In this document: positions 41,274-49,717 of the stretch, piece by piece
Layout: every line of letters begins with the position of its first letter
Position numbering within the stretch: the stretch's first letter is position 1
From: Nitrospirota bacterium
GTDB lineage: Bacteria; Nitrospirota; Thermodesulfovibrionia; Thermodesulfovibrionales; Dissulfurispiraceae
Direction: 5' to 3'
Assembly (NCBI GenBank): GCA_021791055.1
Contig: JAJYXI010000072.1
Coordinates: 1 to 59,453, forward strand
DNA: 59,453 nt
The notes under the pieces: generated by a model
What the model was told of the DNA's origin: nothing
What the model saw: only the letters and a program-made list of their open reading frames with translations
Database searches by the model: none
Translations under genes and position numbers: made by a program

Positions 41274-42758
41274 TCAAATCTTTTTGGTCTTGACTTTGCC
41301 TTTTGTCTTGCTGACTTTTTTGGCAGATTTTTTGTTTGACTTGCCGGACTTCTTTCTGGATATCTTTTTACTATAAGAAACCTTTTTAGCAGACATCTTG
41401 TCATCTATATCATCATAATATTTGCCTCTTGGAGGTATCTTTATCTCCTCGCCTGCATCAAGGCTCTCAATCCCGCTCATGGAATTCAGCGCAAGGATAA
41501 CATTAACAGGGACGCCTGTCTTCTTTGCTACCTTCTTAAGATTATCTCCATTTTTAACCCTGTAAGTATCTATGCTGAATCTCTCTTCGACAGGAATCTC
41601 ATTAAGATTTTCAATGAAATTTTCTTTGCTTCCCTGAGGTATTCTAATAGTATAGTTTGAAACATTTGGAGGTGTGCTCCATCTCCTCAGTTCAGGATTC
41701 AACTCTCTTATATCTTCCACTGCACTCTCTGCACACTCTGCAATCACTTCTATATCAACAGGCGAATTAAGGGTTACTTCATCATACTCCAGAGGCTCGT
41801 GATATGCAAGGTCATGGAATCCGTATTCCTCGGGTGTAGAGGCTATCATTGAAGCTGCAATATATCTCGGCACATACTCCTTTGTCTCATTCCTTATCTG
41901 TTTTGTATTAAGGAGCGACCAGTAGTCCTCTGCGCCAGTTCTTTTAAGTGCCTTCATGATCTTTCCCTCCCCTGCATTATATGCAGCGAGGGCGAGCTTC
42001 CATGAGCCAAACATATTATACAAATCCTTAAGATACTCCGCTGCTGCGTGGGTGGACTTGACAGGGTCTTTTCTCTCATCCCTCCACCAGTCAATCACAA
42101 GCCCGTATCTCTTGGCTGTGGAGGCTATGAACTGCCACGGCCCCACCGCCCTTGCAGGTGAATAGGCATTCAGATTAAACCCGCTTTCCACTATTGGAAG
42201 AAATACCAGTTCCTCAGGCATCCCCTTTTCCCTCAGGACATCCTGCATTATCTCCACATATTTTGCAGACCGCTCGAGCCAGACAGAGAATCTCTTTTTA
42301 ATCTTGTCCTTAAAAAGGGTTATATTTTTCTCTATGGCCTTTATGGCTGTTTCATTCGATTTGTAGGATATACCCAGAGGTGCGTTCGTATTTTTATCTT
42401 GATTGTCATTGAATGAATTTGCAGTATCATGTCCTTCCCCTGTCTTATCGATGTTCGGCTGGTTGGTTAAGGTCTCAGGCGTTTCAGAAGTTTTTTGGGA
42501 TATTGTGCTATGTTTATCAACTGACAGCTCTGCAACAGTGATTACTGAATTATCGGCCTTCTGGGTTTTCAGTTCCGGACTCTGAGCTGGCAAATCAGCG
42601 CTGCCTTTGCTTACATCAGCATGGGCAGGAACAACAAGAAAACATAGCACCGAAAACAGAACATAGAAAACAGAGCATAGAACTTTTTTGTCTGAGTTTT
42701 TAGTTTTGATTTCTGGTTTCTGATTTCTGACTTCTGACTTCTGGCAGTCTCCATTCAT
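41274..42758 (-). CDS. Membrane-bound lytic murein transglycosylase, MltD-like, with LysM
   Basis: 494 residues from ATG at 42758. The signal peptide ends at about residue 45 (FLVVPAHA). An SLT domain follows with catalytic Glu in FLPIVESGFNLNAYSPARAV, GPWQFIASTAKRYGL and ALAAYNAGEGKIMKAL. One LysM (YRVKNGDNLKKVAKKTGVPV) binds peptidoglycan. The last 45 residues are a Lys/Ser-rich basic tail (KKVSYSKKISRKKSGKSNKK), unusual for this family. The signal peptide is encoded by inverted heptamer arrays (42639-42744). A longer frame from 43022 lies opposite rnfB and is not credible. Confidence 0.9.
   Translation of the reverse strand: MNGDCQKSEVRNQKPEIKTKNSDKKVLCSVFYVLFSVLCFLVVPAHADVSKGSADLPAQSPELKTQKADNSVITVAELSVDKHSTISQKTSETPETLTNQPNIDKTGEGHDTANSFNDNQDKNTNAPLGISYKSNETAIKAIEKNITLFKDKIKKRFSVWLERSAKYVEIMQDVLREKGMPEELVFLPIVESGFNLNAYSPARAVGPWQFIASTAKRYGLVIDWWRDERKDPVKSTHAAAEYLKDLYNMFGSWKLALAAYNAGEGKIMKALKRTGAEDYWSLLNTKQIRNETKEYVPRYIAASMIASTPEEYGFHDLAYHEPLEYDEVTLNSPVDIEVIAECAESAVEDIRELNPELRRWSTPPNVSNYTIRIPQGSKENFIENLNEIPVEERFSIDTYRVKNGDNLKKVAKKTGVPVNVILALNSMSGIESLDAGEEIKIPPRGKYYDDIDDKMSAKKVSYSKKISRKKSGKSNKKSAKKVSKTKGKVKTKKI
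42639..42744. repeat. Inverted short-unit arrays encoding the MltD-like signal peptide
   Basis: On the plus strand, TTTCTGG, TTTCTGA, TTTCTGA, CTTCTGA and CTTCTGG (42710-42744) form a clean 7-bp array. About 20 bases away, GAAAACA recurs every 14 bp interleaved with TAGCACC, GAACATA and GAGCATA (42639-42680). Read on the coding (minus) strand, the first array gives QKSEVRNQKPEI and the second gives VLCSVFYVLFSVLCFLV. Confidence 0.82.
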
Positions 42759-42811
42759 ACAGGTATATTTGTAACCTATATTGCCCAAAATGTCAAGGAT
42801 TTTCTTTATTT

Positions 42812-43972
42812 TCAGGCTGCCTCTGCCTTCTTCTTCTTTGCTGCAGCGGCTGCAAACACCTCTGCTGCGTTGAATGTGCCGCCAATTGCCTGTACAGGAC
42901 ACTTTGCAGTGCATATCCCGCAGCCTATACATTTGTTGGTGTCTATGGAGTGTTTCTTCTTGGGCTCTCCGCTGGCTGCATTCACAGGACATACCTTCGT
43001 GCATATCTGGCATCCTATGCACTTGTCAGTAACGAATGCCTTTGGTCTCTGGGGTATAAAGTCCACAATGGCATTTGTAGGACATACCCCGACGCACAAG
43101 CCGCACACCCTGCATTTATTGATATCGATCCTTGAGAGATTGTTGGAAATGGACGGTGCATCAAATGGGCATACCTTCACGCACTTGCCGCATGCAATAC
43201 ACCCAATCTGACAGTGCTTTCTTACATCCACACCTTTATCCTTTGAGTGGCAGGAAACAAGGACAACCTTTGATGCAGGCAAAACCTCGATAACTTTCTT
43301 GGGGCAAGCTGCCTCGCACTTTCTGCATCCTGTGCATTTTGTCATATCAACAACAGGCAGATTGTCATCATTCATGGTTATGGCCCCGAAGGGGCATGCC
43401 CTTGCGCATGTGCCGTATCCGAGGCATCCGTATATGCAGGACTTGTCGCCTCCTCCTGCCAGGACCGCTGCCCTGCAGTCCTGAACGCCTTCATATTTAA
43501 ATCTCTTTGTTGATTTGCTCCAGCCTCCCTGACACATTATACGCGCAAATATAGGCTCCCTTGCCTCTGCCTTTTTGCCTGTAATCAATGCAACGGCCTC
43601 TGCGCCCTTTGCTCCGGCAGGTGTGCAGAGATTCGGCGGCACATCAGGATTATTGACCACAGCCTCTGCATACTGCTCGCATCCTGCATAGCCGCATGCG
43701 CCGCAGTGGGCATGTGCAAGGACATCCTTCACCTGCTCTACCCTCGGGTCAATCTTGACAGAGAATCTCTTTGCAGCAAACGCAAGCCCAAGACCGAATA
43801 TAGCCCCTACGCCTGCAAGAAAGATTAATGTGAACTTCAAAAGAGGCATCAGCTCAACATACTCTTTTGCCTCAACACCGCCGCCCACACCGGCATAAAC
43901 GGTAGAAGCACCGAGGAACAGAATCGCTATAGCAAACAGGGTTGTCTTTTTTATTGTCGATGTATTAAACAT
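42812..43972 (-). CDS. rnfB: Electron transport complex subunit RnfB, extended with extra ferredoxin motifs
   Basis: 386 residues. Hydrophobic N-terminus with two membrane segments (about 8-27 and 42-65), then the Fes cluster motif HCGACGYAGCEQYAEA. Next come six C-x2-C-x2-C-x3-CP-type motifs: CLGYGTCARACP, CTGCRKCEAACP, CIACGKCVKVCP, CRVCGLCVGVCP, CIGCQICTKVCP, CIGCGICTAKCP. That allows up to about seven [4Fe-4S] clusters, more than the three of typical proteobacterial RnfB and like the long forms of acetogens. It accepts electrons from ferredoxin. Last gene of rnfCDGEAB. Confidence 0.95.
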   Translation of the reverse strand: MFNTSTIKKTTLFAIAILFLGASTVYAGVGGGVEAKEYVELMPLLKFTLIFLAGVGAIFGLGLAFAAKRFSVKIDPRVEQVKDVLAHAHCGACGYAGCEQYAEAVVNNPDVPPNLCTPAGAKGAEAVALITGKKAEAREPIFARIMCQGGWSKSTKRFKYEGVQDCRAAVLAGGGDKSCIYGCLGYGTCARACPFGAITMNDDNLPVVDMTKCTGCRKCEAACPKKVIEVLPASKVVLVSCHSKDKGVDVRKHCQIGCIACGKCVKVCPFDAPSISNNLSRIDINKCRVCGLCVGVCPTNAIVDFIPQRPKAFVTDKCIGCQICTKVCPVNAASGEPKKKHSIDTNKCIGCGICTAKCPVQAIGGTFNAAEVFAAAAAKKKKAEAA

Positions 43973-43993
43973 TGTTACTCCTTCCTTTGAAAT

Positions 43994-44049
43994 AACGGTT
44001 ACCGTCGACCGTTTGCCGGTTCCCGGCTCACGGAACGCGGTTCACGGAT
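43994..44049. repeat. Degenerate heptamer array between rnfA and rnfB
   Basis: AACGGTT, ACCGTCG, ACCGTTT, GCCGGTT, CCCGGCT, CACGGAA, CGCGGTT, CACGGAT follow in a 7-bp period with CGG/CCG in every unit; the first and second halves are partly inverted. It fills most of the 97-base gap between rnfA and rnfB, where it could form RNA structure. Confidence 0.6.
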
Positions 44050-44069
44050 TACATTCTTTCTTTATTATA

Positions 44070-44663
44070 TCAAAGCGTTATCAGTCCTGAAAAACCTGTA
44101 AATGCAAGTGCAATCAAGCCGGTAATAACAAAGGCCATCGGCAGGCCCTTAAAAGGCGCAGGGACATCGGCGAGTTCAATCTTCTCGCGGATGCTCGCCA
44201 TTATTATCAATGCAAGGGCAAAGCCAATACCTGAGCCAAGACCGAAGGCAAGACTCTGGATAAAGCTGTAATGCTCTCCTGCATTGATCAATGGAACTGC
44301 AAGGATGATACAGTTTGTCGATATAAGAGCAAGGTAGATGCCCAGCTTATAGTAAAGCCCCGGAGCCATCTTTCTCATGATGGTATCCGATGCCTGCACT
44401 AAGCCTGCCACAACGCCGATAAACACAATAATCTTCAAAAATGTAATGTCCAGAGGCACCATTATATAATTGAAGATAAGCCAGCTCAGCGATGCGCTTA
44501 TCATCATAACCGCTGTAAATGTAATGCTCATACCGACAGCGGTCTCCATTTTTTTGGAGACACCGAAAAATATACAGAGACCGAGGAATCTCGTAAAGAC
44601 AAAGTTATTTATAAGCGATGCCGATATAATCAGCTCAAAAAGCTTTGTGAATTCGCTGCCCAT
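44070..44663 (-). CDS. rnfA: Electron transport complex subunit RnfA
   Basis: 197 residues, six membrane helices. NNFVFTRFLGLCIFFGVSKK near the N-terminus and LALISTNCIILAVPLINAGE carry the conserved Cys residues that hold the membrane-embedded [2Fe-2S] cluster shared with RnfE. FGLGSGIGFALALIIMASIRE is typical. It begins 15 bases after rnfE. Confidence 0.96.
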   Translation of the reverse strand: MGSEFTKLFELIISASLINNFVFTRFLGLCIFFGVSKKMETAVGMSITFTAVMMISASLSWLIFNYIMVPLDITFLKIIVFIGVVAGLVQASDTIMRKMAPGLYYKLGIYLALISTNCIILAVPLINAGEHYSFIQSLAFGLGSGIGFALALIIMASIREKIELADVPAPFKGLPMAFVITGLIALAFTGFSGLITL

Positions 44664-44678
44664 TTATTCCTCCTTCCA

Positions 44679-45308
44679 TCAGTGCGATGCAGATACGCCT
44701 TTTTTGAGAAACTTTATATCTATCCAGTTAAAGAATGCCATCAATATTCCAACCGCAAAGAAACCGCCTGCAGGTAAAATCATTATCAAGAGGGGCTTTG
44801 CATCCACTATAGGCATGCCCCATAATGAACCCTTTCCTATCAGTTCTCTGAAGAAGCTTATGACTGTCAGGGCGAACAGAAATCCGATTCCCATTCCTAT
44901 ACCGTCAGCCATCGAAGGTGCAATCTTGTTCTTGCTTGCAAACATCTCTGCCCTTGCAAGTATGGATGCAAAGGCGACGATCAACTGTATATAAAGACCC
45001 ATCTGTTTGTATACATCAGGGACTGCCGCTGCCATAGACATATCTGTAACCGTAACCCATCCTGATATAACAAGCATGAATATGGGTAGTCTTACCTTGG
45101 GATGAATGAATTTCCTCATCAGGGAGATAGTTATATTGACCATTACCTGAACGAATAAAACCGCCGCTCCCATTAATACCCCATTTTTAAGACCACTGGT
45201 AACTGCAATGGAGGGGCAGAGGCTTAATGCAAGCTTGAATATGGTATTCTCTTTTACAATGCCGTTTGTTATGAGTTCCCAGTAACTAACTTTATCAGTG
45301 TGTGCCAT
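44679..45308 (-). CDS. rnfE: Electron transport complex subunit RnfE
   Basis: 209 residues, six membrane helices. NTIFKLALSLCPSIAVTSGLKNG and the later ADGIGMGIGFLFAL are family motifs. It resembles RnfA in mirrored topology. I chose ATG at 45308, which has GGGAGG eight bases upstream, over a GTG at 45317; it overlaps the end of rnfG by 14 bases. Confidence 0.95.
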   Translation of the reverse strand: MAHTDKVSYWELITNGIVKENTIFKLALSLCPSIAVTSGLKNGVLMGAAVLFVQVMVNITISLMRKFIHPKVRLPIFMLVISGWVTVTDMSMAAAVPDVYKQMGLYIQLIVAFASILARAEMFASKNKIAPSMADGIGMGIGFLFALTVISFFRELIGKGSLWGMPIVDAKPLLIMILPAGGFFAVGILMAFFNWIDIKFLKKGVSASH

Positions 45309-45876
45309 GAGCAGCACCTCCCTTTATGGTCTTTATAAGGAAGTCAACGCCGTTCTTCACAGCATCTTCTGTGACAGCCCTGCTCGAAATCGTTGCTCCT
45401 GATATTGCCTGTATATATTCTATCGTCTCTGTCTTTAAGACCTTCAAATGTTCAAGGTCTTTGCCCTTAAACTGATTCTTGAACGAATCCGCCTCTATCT
45501 CGTCTCCCAAGCCGGGTGTTTCTGCATGACCGAGTATATTTATCTTCTGAACCTTAAAATCTTTGTCCACAGCAATAAGGGTATTTATATAGCTCGAGTA
45601 TCCCTTGCCAAAGGACTGGACAACATAGCCGACAGTGTCATTCCCCTTTTTGGCAATAAAATATTCTGCGTGCTTTTCGTGTATTGTCCAATCACCCATT
45701 TTTTCTATCTTGTCCGCCTCGGGCATGAGCGACTTAAGAGCTCTCTCTTTCTCGATTACGGCGTTTTTAAACATTATAGGCGATGTCTTTGCATAAACCG
45801 CTGCAAGGATGGCTCCGCCGATGAGATATACAATAACAAGGTTTAGGGTTATCTTTATAATGTCCTTGCCTGTCAT
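45295..45876 (-). CDS. rnfG: Electron transport complex subunit RnfG (FMN-binding)
   Basis: 193 residues. One N-terminal membrane helix (about 8-28), then the FMN-binding domain outside: GYVVQSFGKGYSSYINTLIA and the covalent-flavin motif SGATISSRAVT, with Thr as the attachment residue. HAETPGLGDEIE is also conserved. It passes electrons between RnfC/D and the other subunits. It overlaps rnfD by four bases. Confidence 0.95.
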   Translation of the reverse strand: MTGKDIIKITLNLVIVYLIGGAILAAVYAKTSPIMFKNAVIEKERALKSLMPEADKIEKMGDWTIHEKHAEYFIAKKGNDTVGYVVQSFGKGYSSYINTLIAVDKDFKVQKINILGHAETPGLGDEIEADSFKNQFKGKDLEHLKVLKTETIEYIQAISGATISSRAVTEDAVKNGVDFLIKTIKGGAAHGTH

Positions 45877-46922
45877 TTCTTAATCTCCTTTGCCTTTGTT
45901 TCTTTTATAGCTCCAAAGACCCTTGTTTTAAAACCACGATCGATAAGGGGTGAAAAACAGTTTATAATGAGTATCGCAAACATTACGCCTTCAGGGTATC
46001 CACCTTTGAGCCTTATAAGCATTGTAAGAAATCCGCAGCCTATACCGAAAAGTATCTGTCCCTTTTTAACAGAAGGGCATGTGACATAATCTGTTGCCAT
46101 AAAAAATGCACCTAAGAGCATACCTCCGCTCAAGAGATGAACAATGGGGTCGCCTGCAAACAATGCGCCCCCTTTACCTGATAATCCCCCGAATATCCAT
46201 GCAATCACGGCAGCAGTGCCGAGGAATGATGCGGGTATGTGCCATGAAATATAACCCCTGTATAAAAGGAATGCAGCGCCTATAAGAAGTGCGATTGCAG
46301 ATGTCTCGCCAATGGAGCCTGCCCTGTGGCCTACAAAAAGCTGCGTATAGAGATTAATCTTGTCGCCAAAGACCTCCATTAATTTTGCAACGCCTTCCTC
46401 TTTCAGTATCCCGAGGGGTGTAGCAGTGGTCTTGGCATCGAGATGGACAAAGGCTGCTGTAGGCTCCTTCCATATGGTCATCAGCTTTGGAAAGGATATG
46501 AGCAGAAATGCCCTTCCTATTAATGCAGGGTTAAATACATTGAATCCGAGACCTCCGAACAACTGCTTGGTAATGATTATCGCCACAAAAGAACCTATAA
46601 TCGGGATATAGAAAGGAACCGAAGGAGGCAGGTTCATTCCAAGCAAAAGCCCTGTAAGGACTGCACTGCCATCGCTTACTGCAATCTTCCTGTTAAGCGC
46701 CTTCTGAAATATATACTCGGAAAGCACAGCAGCTATTATTGAAATGGCTACTGTAAAGATTGCCCTTGGGCCAAAGAAATAAGCACCCATTATGGTTGCA
46801 GGAAGAAGTGAAGCGGTCACGCTCCACATAATCCTGCTCGTGGTCTCTTCGCTCTTTATGTGGGGACTAACAGAGACTATTAATTGATGTTCTTTCTTTA
46901 TCTCAGCCAATTTAACCTCCAA
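45873..46922 (-). CDS. rnfD: Electron transport complex subunit RnfD
   Basis: 349 residues, about nine membrane helices. GGLGFNVFNPALIGRAFLLI and the FMN-attachment region FMATDYVTCPSVKKGQ are present; the family usually shows DPVTSP here, so YVTCP is slightly divergent but keeps the acceptor Thr. GGYPEGVMFAILIINCFSPLI is also conserved. It starts 45 bases after rnfC. Confidence 0.95.
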   Translation of the reverse strand: MEVKLAEIKKEHQLIVSVSPHIKSEETTSRIMWSVTASLLPATIMGAYFFGPRAIFTVAISIIAAVLSEYIFQKALNRKIAVSDGSAVLTGLLLGMNLPPSVPFYIPIIGSFVAIIITKQLFGGLGFNVFNPALIGRAFLLISFPKLMTIWKEPTAAFVHLDAKTTATPLGILKEEGVAKLMEVFGDKINLYTQLFVGHRAGSIGETSAIALLIGAAFLLYRGYISWHIPASFLGTAAVIAWIFGGLSGKGGALFAGDPIVHLLSGGMLLGAFFMATDYVTCPSVKKGQILFGIGCGFLTMLIRLKGGYPEGVMFAILIINCFSPLIDRGFKTRVFGAIKETKAKEIKK

Positions 46923-46967
46923 AACTATTTGAATATAAGTCGCATACGACCTATATGACCTATTTTT

Positions 46968-48275
46968 TTACGGTTTTACCAGTGATTTTGCAAGTCTTAT
47001 CAATTGTACTATCGGCCTTTTTGAAGGGCACACATAGGTGCATGAGCCGCACTCAAAGCAGTCAAAGAGATTATAATCCTTTGTCTCTTCGTAAAAACCC
47101 CTTTCGGAAAGCACACTCAGCATGGATGGCATTAATCCCATGGGGCATATATCGATACACCTTCCGCATCTTATACATGGGCCAAAGTCCTCGGCATGAA
47201 TAACACCCTCTTCTGGAAGGACAAGGACTCCTGAAGTGCCCTTTGTTACAGGAACATCCAATGAATACATGGCAAAACCCATCATAGGGCCTCCTGATAC
47301 AACCTTTGCCACCTCTGATTTTAATCCGCCGCACTCTTCTATTAAATCAGACACCAGCGTGCCGATCTTTACCATAAGGTTTTTAGGCTCTTTTATCCCC
47401 TCTCCGGTTACAGTAACAATCCTCTCGATAAGGGGTTTCCCATATCTTGCAGCCTCATAGATCGCTACGGCTGTGCCGATATTCTGCACAACAACTCCCA
47501 CATCCATAGGAAGCCCTCTCGGCGGCACTTCTCTGCCGACAGTTGCCCTGATGAGCATCTTCTCCGCACCCTGCGGATACTTCACCTCAAGGGCACATAT
47601 TTGGATATTGCCCTCTCCAGAGGCAGCCTTTTTCATAGCCTCAACAGCATCAGGCTTGTTATTTTCAATCCCTATAAATCCTTTATTAACTCCGAGGATT
47701 CTCATTAATATCTTTAAACCCTCCACAACATCCTGAGGTCTTTCAAGCATGAGCCTGTAGTCGGCAGTAAGGTAAGGCTCGCACTCAGCGCCATTGAGGA
47801 TAACCACATCAACAGGCTTTTCCTTTGGAGGAGACAGCTTCACATGTGCAGGGAATGCAGCCCCTCCCATTCCAACTATTCCTGCATCCTTCACTTTCCC
47901 CTTTAATTCATCAGGAGAGAGCTTCATATAATCAGGATTATCCTTTAATGATGCCCACTCCTCCTTGCCGTCATTCTCGATTACGACAGATGTGACCATC
48001 CTTCCTGTGGCAAGGGGAAACTCTCCGATTGCTATAACCTTTCCGGAAACAGATGAATGAACAGGCGCAGAAACAAATCCTTCAGGAGTTCCGATAGCCT
48101 CGCCTTTCTTGACCTCCTGTCCGACGCTGACAGACAATTTGCATGGCGCGCCTATGTGCTGAACTAAAGGAATAACAACTCTTTTTGGTGGTTTTGTTGT
48201 GGAAATTATCTTTTCTTTGGAAAGCTCCTTCTTGTCAGGCGGATGAATTCCGCCTTTAAATGTTGCAAGAGCCAT
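46968..48275 (-). CDS. rnfC: Electron transport complex subunit RnfC
   Basis: 435 residues. An N-terminal barrel domain (FKGGIHPPDKKELSKEK), an NADH/FMN-binding Rossmann-like core (VGMGGAAFPAHVKL, ILNGAECEPYLTADYRLM) and two C-terminal [4Fe-4S] motifs (CIRCGRCIDICPMGL and CFECGSCTYVCPSKRP). It links the complex to NAD(H). ATG at 48275 has GGAGG eight bases before it; an ATG 15 bases upstream is less likely. First gene of rnfCDGEAB, which couples ferredoxin:NAD oxidoreduction to Na+ or H+ transport. Confidence 0.96.
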   Translation of the reverse strand: MALATFKGGIHPPDKKELSKEKIISTTKPPKRVVIPLVQHIGAPCKLSVSVGQEVKKGEAIGTPEGFVSAPVHSSVSGKVIAIGEFPLATGRMVTSVVIENDGKEEWASLKDNPDYMKLSPDELKGKVKDAGIVGMGGAAFPAHVKLSPPKEKPVDVVILNGAECEPYLTADYRLMLERPQDVVEGLKILMRILGVNKGFIGIENNKPDAVEAMKKAASGEGNIQICALEVKYPQGAEKMLIRATVGREVPPRGLPMDVGVVVQNIGTAVAIYEAARYGKPLIERIVTVTGEGIKEPKNLMVKIGTLVSDLIEECGGLKSEVAKVVSGGPMMGFAMYSLDVPVTKGTSGVLVLPEEGVIHAEDFGPCIRCGRCIDICPMGLMPSMLSVLSERGFYEETKDYNLFDCFECGSCTYVCPSKRPIVQLIRLAKSLVKP

Positions 48276-48313
48276 TGAAGGTTCCTCCATATAGTGATTA
48301 GTGTCAATGCATA

Positions 48314-48376
48314 GTGTCAGCCTTAAAGACTTTATTTATATATTGGCACTGACACCAACTTACTGGCACCGGTATG
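48314..48376. repeat. Inverted repeats in the leader region of rnfC
   Basis: GTGTCAG (48314-48320) pairs with CTGACAC (48349-48355) around an A/T-rich loop. A TAGTGTCA copy lies just before it and TGGCACC follows. A little further upstream of the operon is GGCTAAAAAAGCC. This 195-base gap between the ArsR gene and rnfC holds no gene. The repeats could be an operator, a leader structure or another short-unit element. Confidence 0.45.
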
Positions 48377-48470
48377 GGCTAAAAAAGCCTATAAGTAATA
48401 ACACGAGCTAATAAAATATGTCAAGCCTGAATTTTAGATAAAAGTCGGCGAGGAGTATTTGCGATGAGAG

Positions 48471-48803
48471 TTAACCCTTCCTGACCAGTTCAGCCATCCT
48501 GCTTCTTTCCATCAAAAGCTCATTAAGGACTTCCTTCATAAGGTTACATGCCTCAATTACCTTTGGATTGGCTATGCTGTAATAAATATTCACGCCATCC
48601 CGTCTGCTCCGCAGAATGCCCTTGAGCCTCATGACAGCAAGATGTTGGGACACATTAGCCTTTGGGGTTCCAAGGATTTCCACGAGCTCTGTAACGGTCT
48701 TTTCTCCGTCCTTCAATGCGCTGATTATCTCTATCCTCTTCGGACTCGAGAGTATCTTGCAGACTTCTGCCTGCAACTCGTATATTGATCTTTCTCTTCT
48801 CAT
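48471..48803 (-). CDS. ArsR-family transcriptional regulator
   Basis: 110 residues, winged helix: ILSSPKRIEIISALKDGEKT, VTELVEILGTPKANVSQHLA, VMRLKGILRSRRDGVNIYYS. Two Cys (EVCKIL, ACNLM) are in the order and place that could sense a redox or sulfur signal, but no classical metal site is visible. It lies upstream of and codirectional with rnfCDGEAB, making it a candidate regulator of that operon. It is not linked to any metal-transport gene nearby. Confidence 0.88.
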   Translation of the reverse strand: MRRERSIYELQAEVCKILSSPKRIEIISALKDGEKTVTELVEILGTPKANVSQHLAVMRLKGILRSRRDGVNIYYSIANPKVIEACNLMKEVLNELLMERSRMAELVRKG

Positions 48804-48896
48804 AATGAGATATTCTATTGGTTTAGAAACTAAAGGTCAAGCACTTTTTTATTTAAATATCTAAGAAACATGTTATTTCTAATTTTAATCGCTATA

Positions 48897-49550
48897 TTAT
48901 CCCTTCCACCCGTATTCTCCCACAAGCGGCACAAATACGCATGGTGTATGATATTCTTCAGCGAGAATACCCTTTTCTTTCTTTCCTTTGATTAATACCT
49001 GCGAAAACCTCTCTCCAACAGGTGCGACTATGATGCCTCCATCCTTTAATTGATTTATCAGAGGGTCGGGAATTTTCGGCGCAGCAGCAGTAATTATGAT
49101 ACTGTCAAAGGGTGCCTTATCCTCAAGCCCCTTTGTGCCGTCTCCGACTACCGCATATACATTTTGGTATCCGAGGTCTATTAGCCGATTTCTCGCTGCT
49201 TCTGCAAGGGATGCAAACCTTTCTATAGTATAAACCTCCCTTGCCAGCTCGCCGAGTACTGCTGCCTGATAGCCTGAGCCTGTCCCAACCTCCAACACCC
49301 TTTCATCTCCTTTCAATTCCAGAAGCTCTGTCATTACTGCAACCATATAAGGCTGTGATATTGTCTGGTCATCGCCTATTGGAAGTGCCATATCATCATA
49401 TGCGCTGTGTCTTATAAAATCAGGAACAAAAAGATGGCGAGGGACTTTTCTCATTGCGGCAAGGACACGCTCGTCCTTTATGCCGCGCGGGACAAGCTGC
49501 GTCTGAACCATTAAATCGCGGAGTCTTTTATAGTTATCCGTTTCCATCAT
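48897..49550 (-). CDS. pcm: Protein-L-isoaspartate O-methyltransferase
   Basis: 217 residues. VPRHLFVPDFIRHSAYDDMA, IGDDQTISQPYMVAVMTELL and the SAM motif VLEVGTGSGYQAAVLGELA are family signatures. It repairs isoaspartyl residues in aged proteins. pcm and surE are often neighbours; here surE is 2.5 kb away, with a toxin-antitoxin pair and a flavoprotein gene between. Confidence 0.96.
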   Translation of the reverse strand: MMETDNYKRLRDLMVQTQLVPRGIKDERVLAAMRKVPRHLFVPDFIRHSAYDDMALPIGDDQTISQPYMVAVMTELLELKGDERVLEVGTGSGYQAAVLGELAREVYTIERFASLAEAARNRLIDLGYQNVYAVVGDGTKGLEDKAPFDSIIITAAAPKIPDPLINQLKDGGIIVAPVGERFSQVLIKGKKEKGILAEEYHTPCVFVPLVGEYGWKG

Positions 49551-49717
49551 GAAGGATATTTACTCTCCAGAGATTTTTGAAAAATGCGAACAGGGAGAAA
49601 ATGTCATCTTTGTTCCTTCTATTGTCATATCTTTCTCTCCAAAGCTCCTGAACTCCTGTCTTCATCTTTTAACAAGCGCTGTCCCTATTTTTGTCCGTCA
49701 CATTTTGTAGGATATAG

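Noticed and set aside
42812-43022. N-terminal extension of the mltD-like gene
   Set aside because: The extension is antisense to the Cys-rich end of rnfB and shows Cys/His-rich shadow composition; the signal peptide start at 42758 is far better.
48341-48376. Sigma-54 promoter for rnf (TGGCAC element)
   Set aside because: TGGCAC occurs but no GC element stands at the right spacing on the rnf strand.
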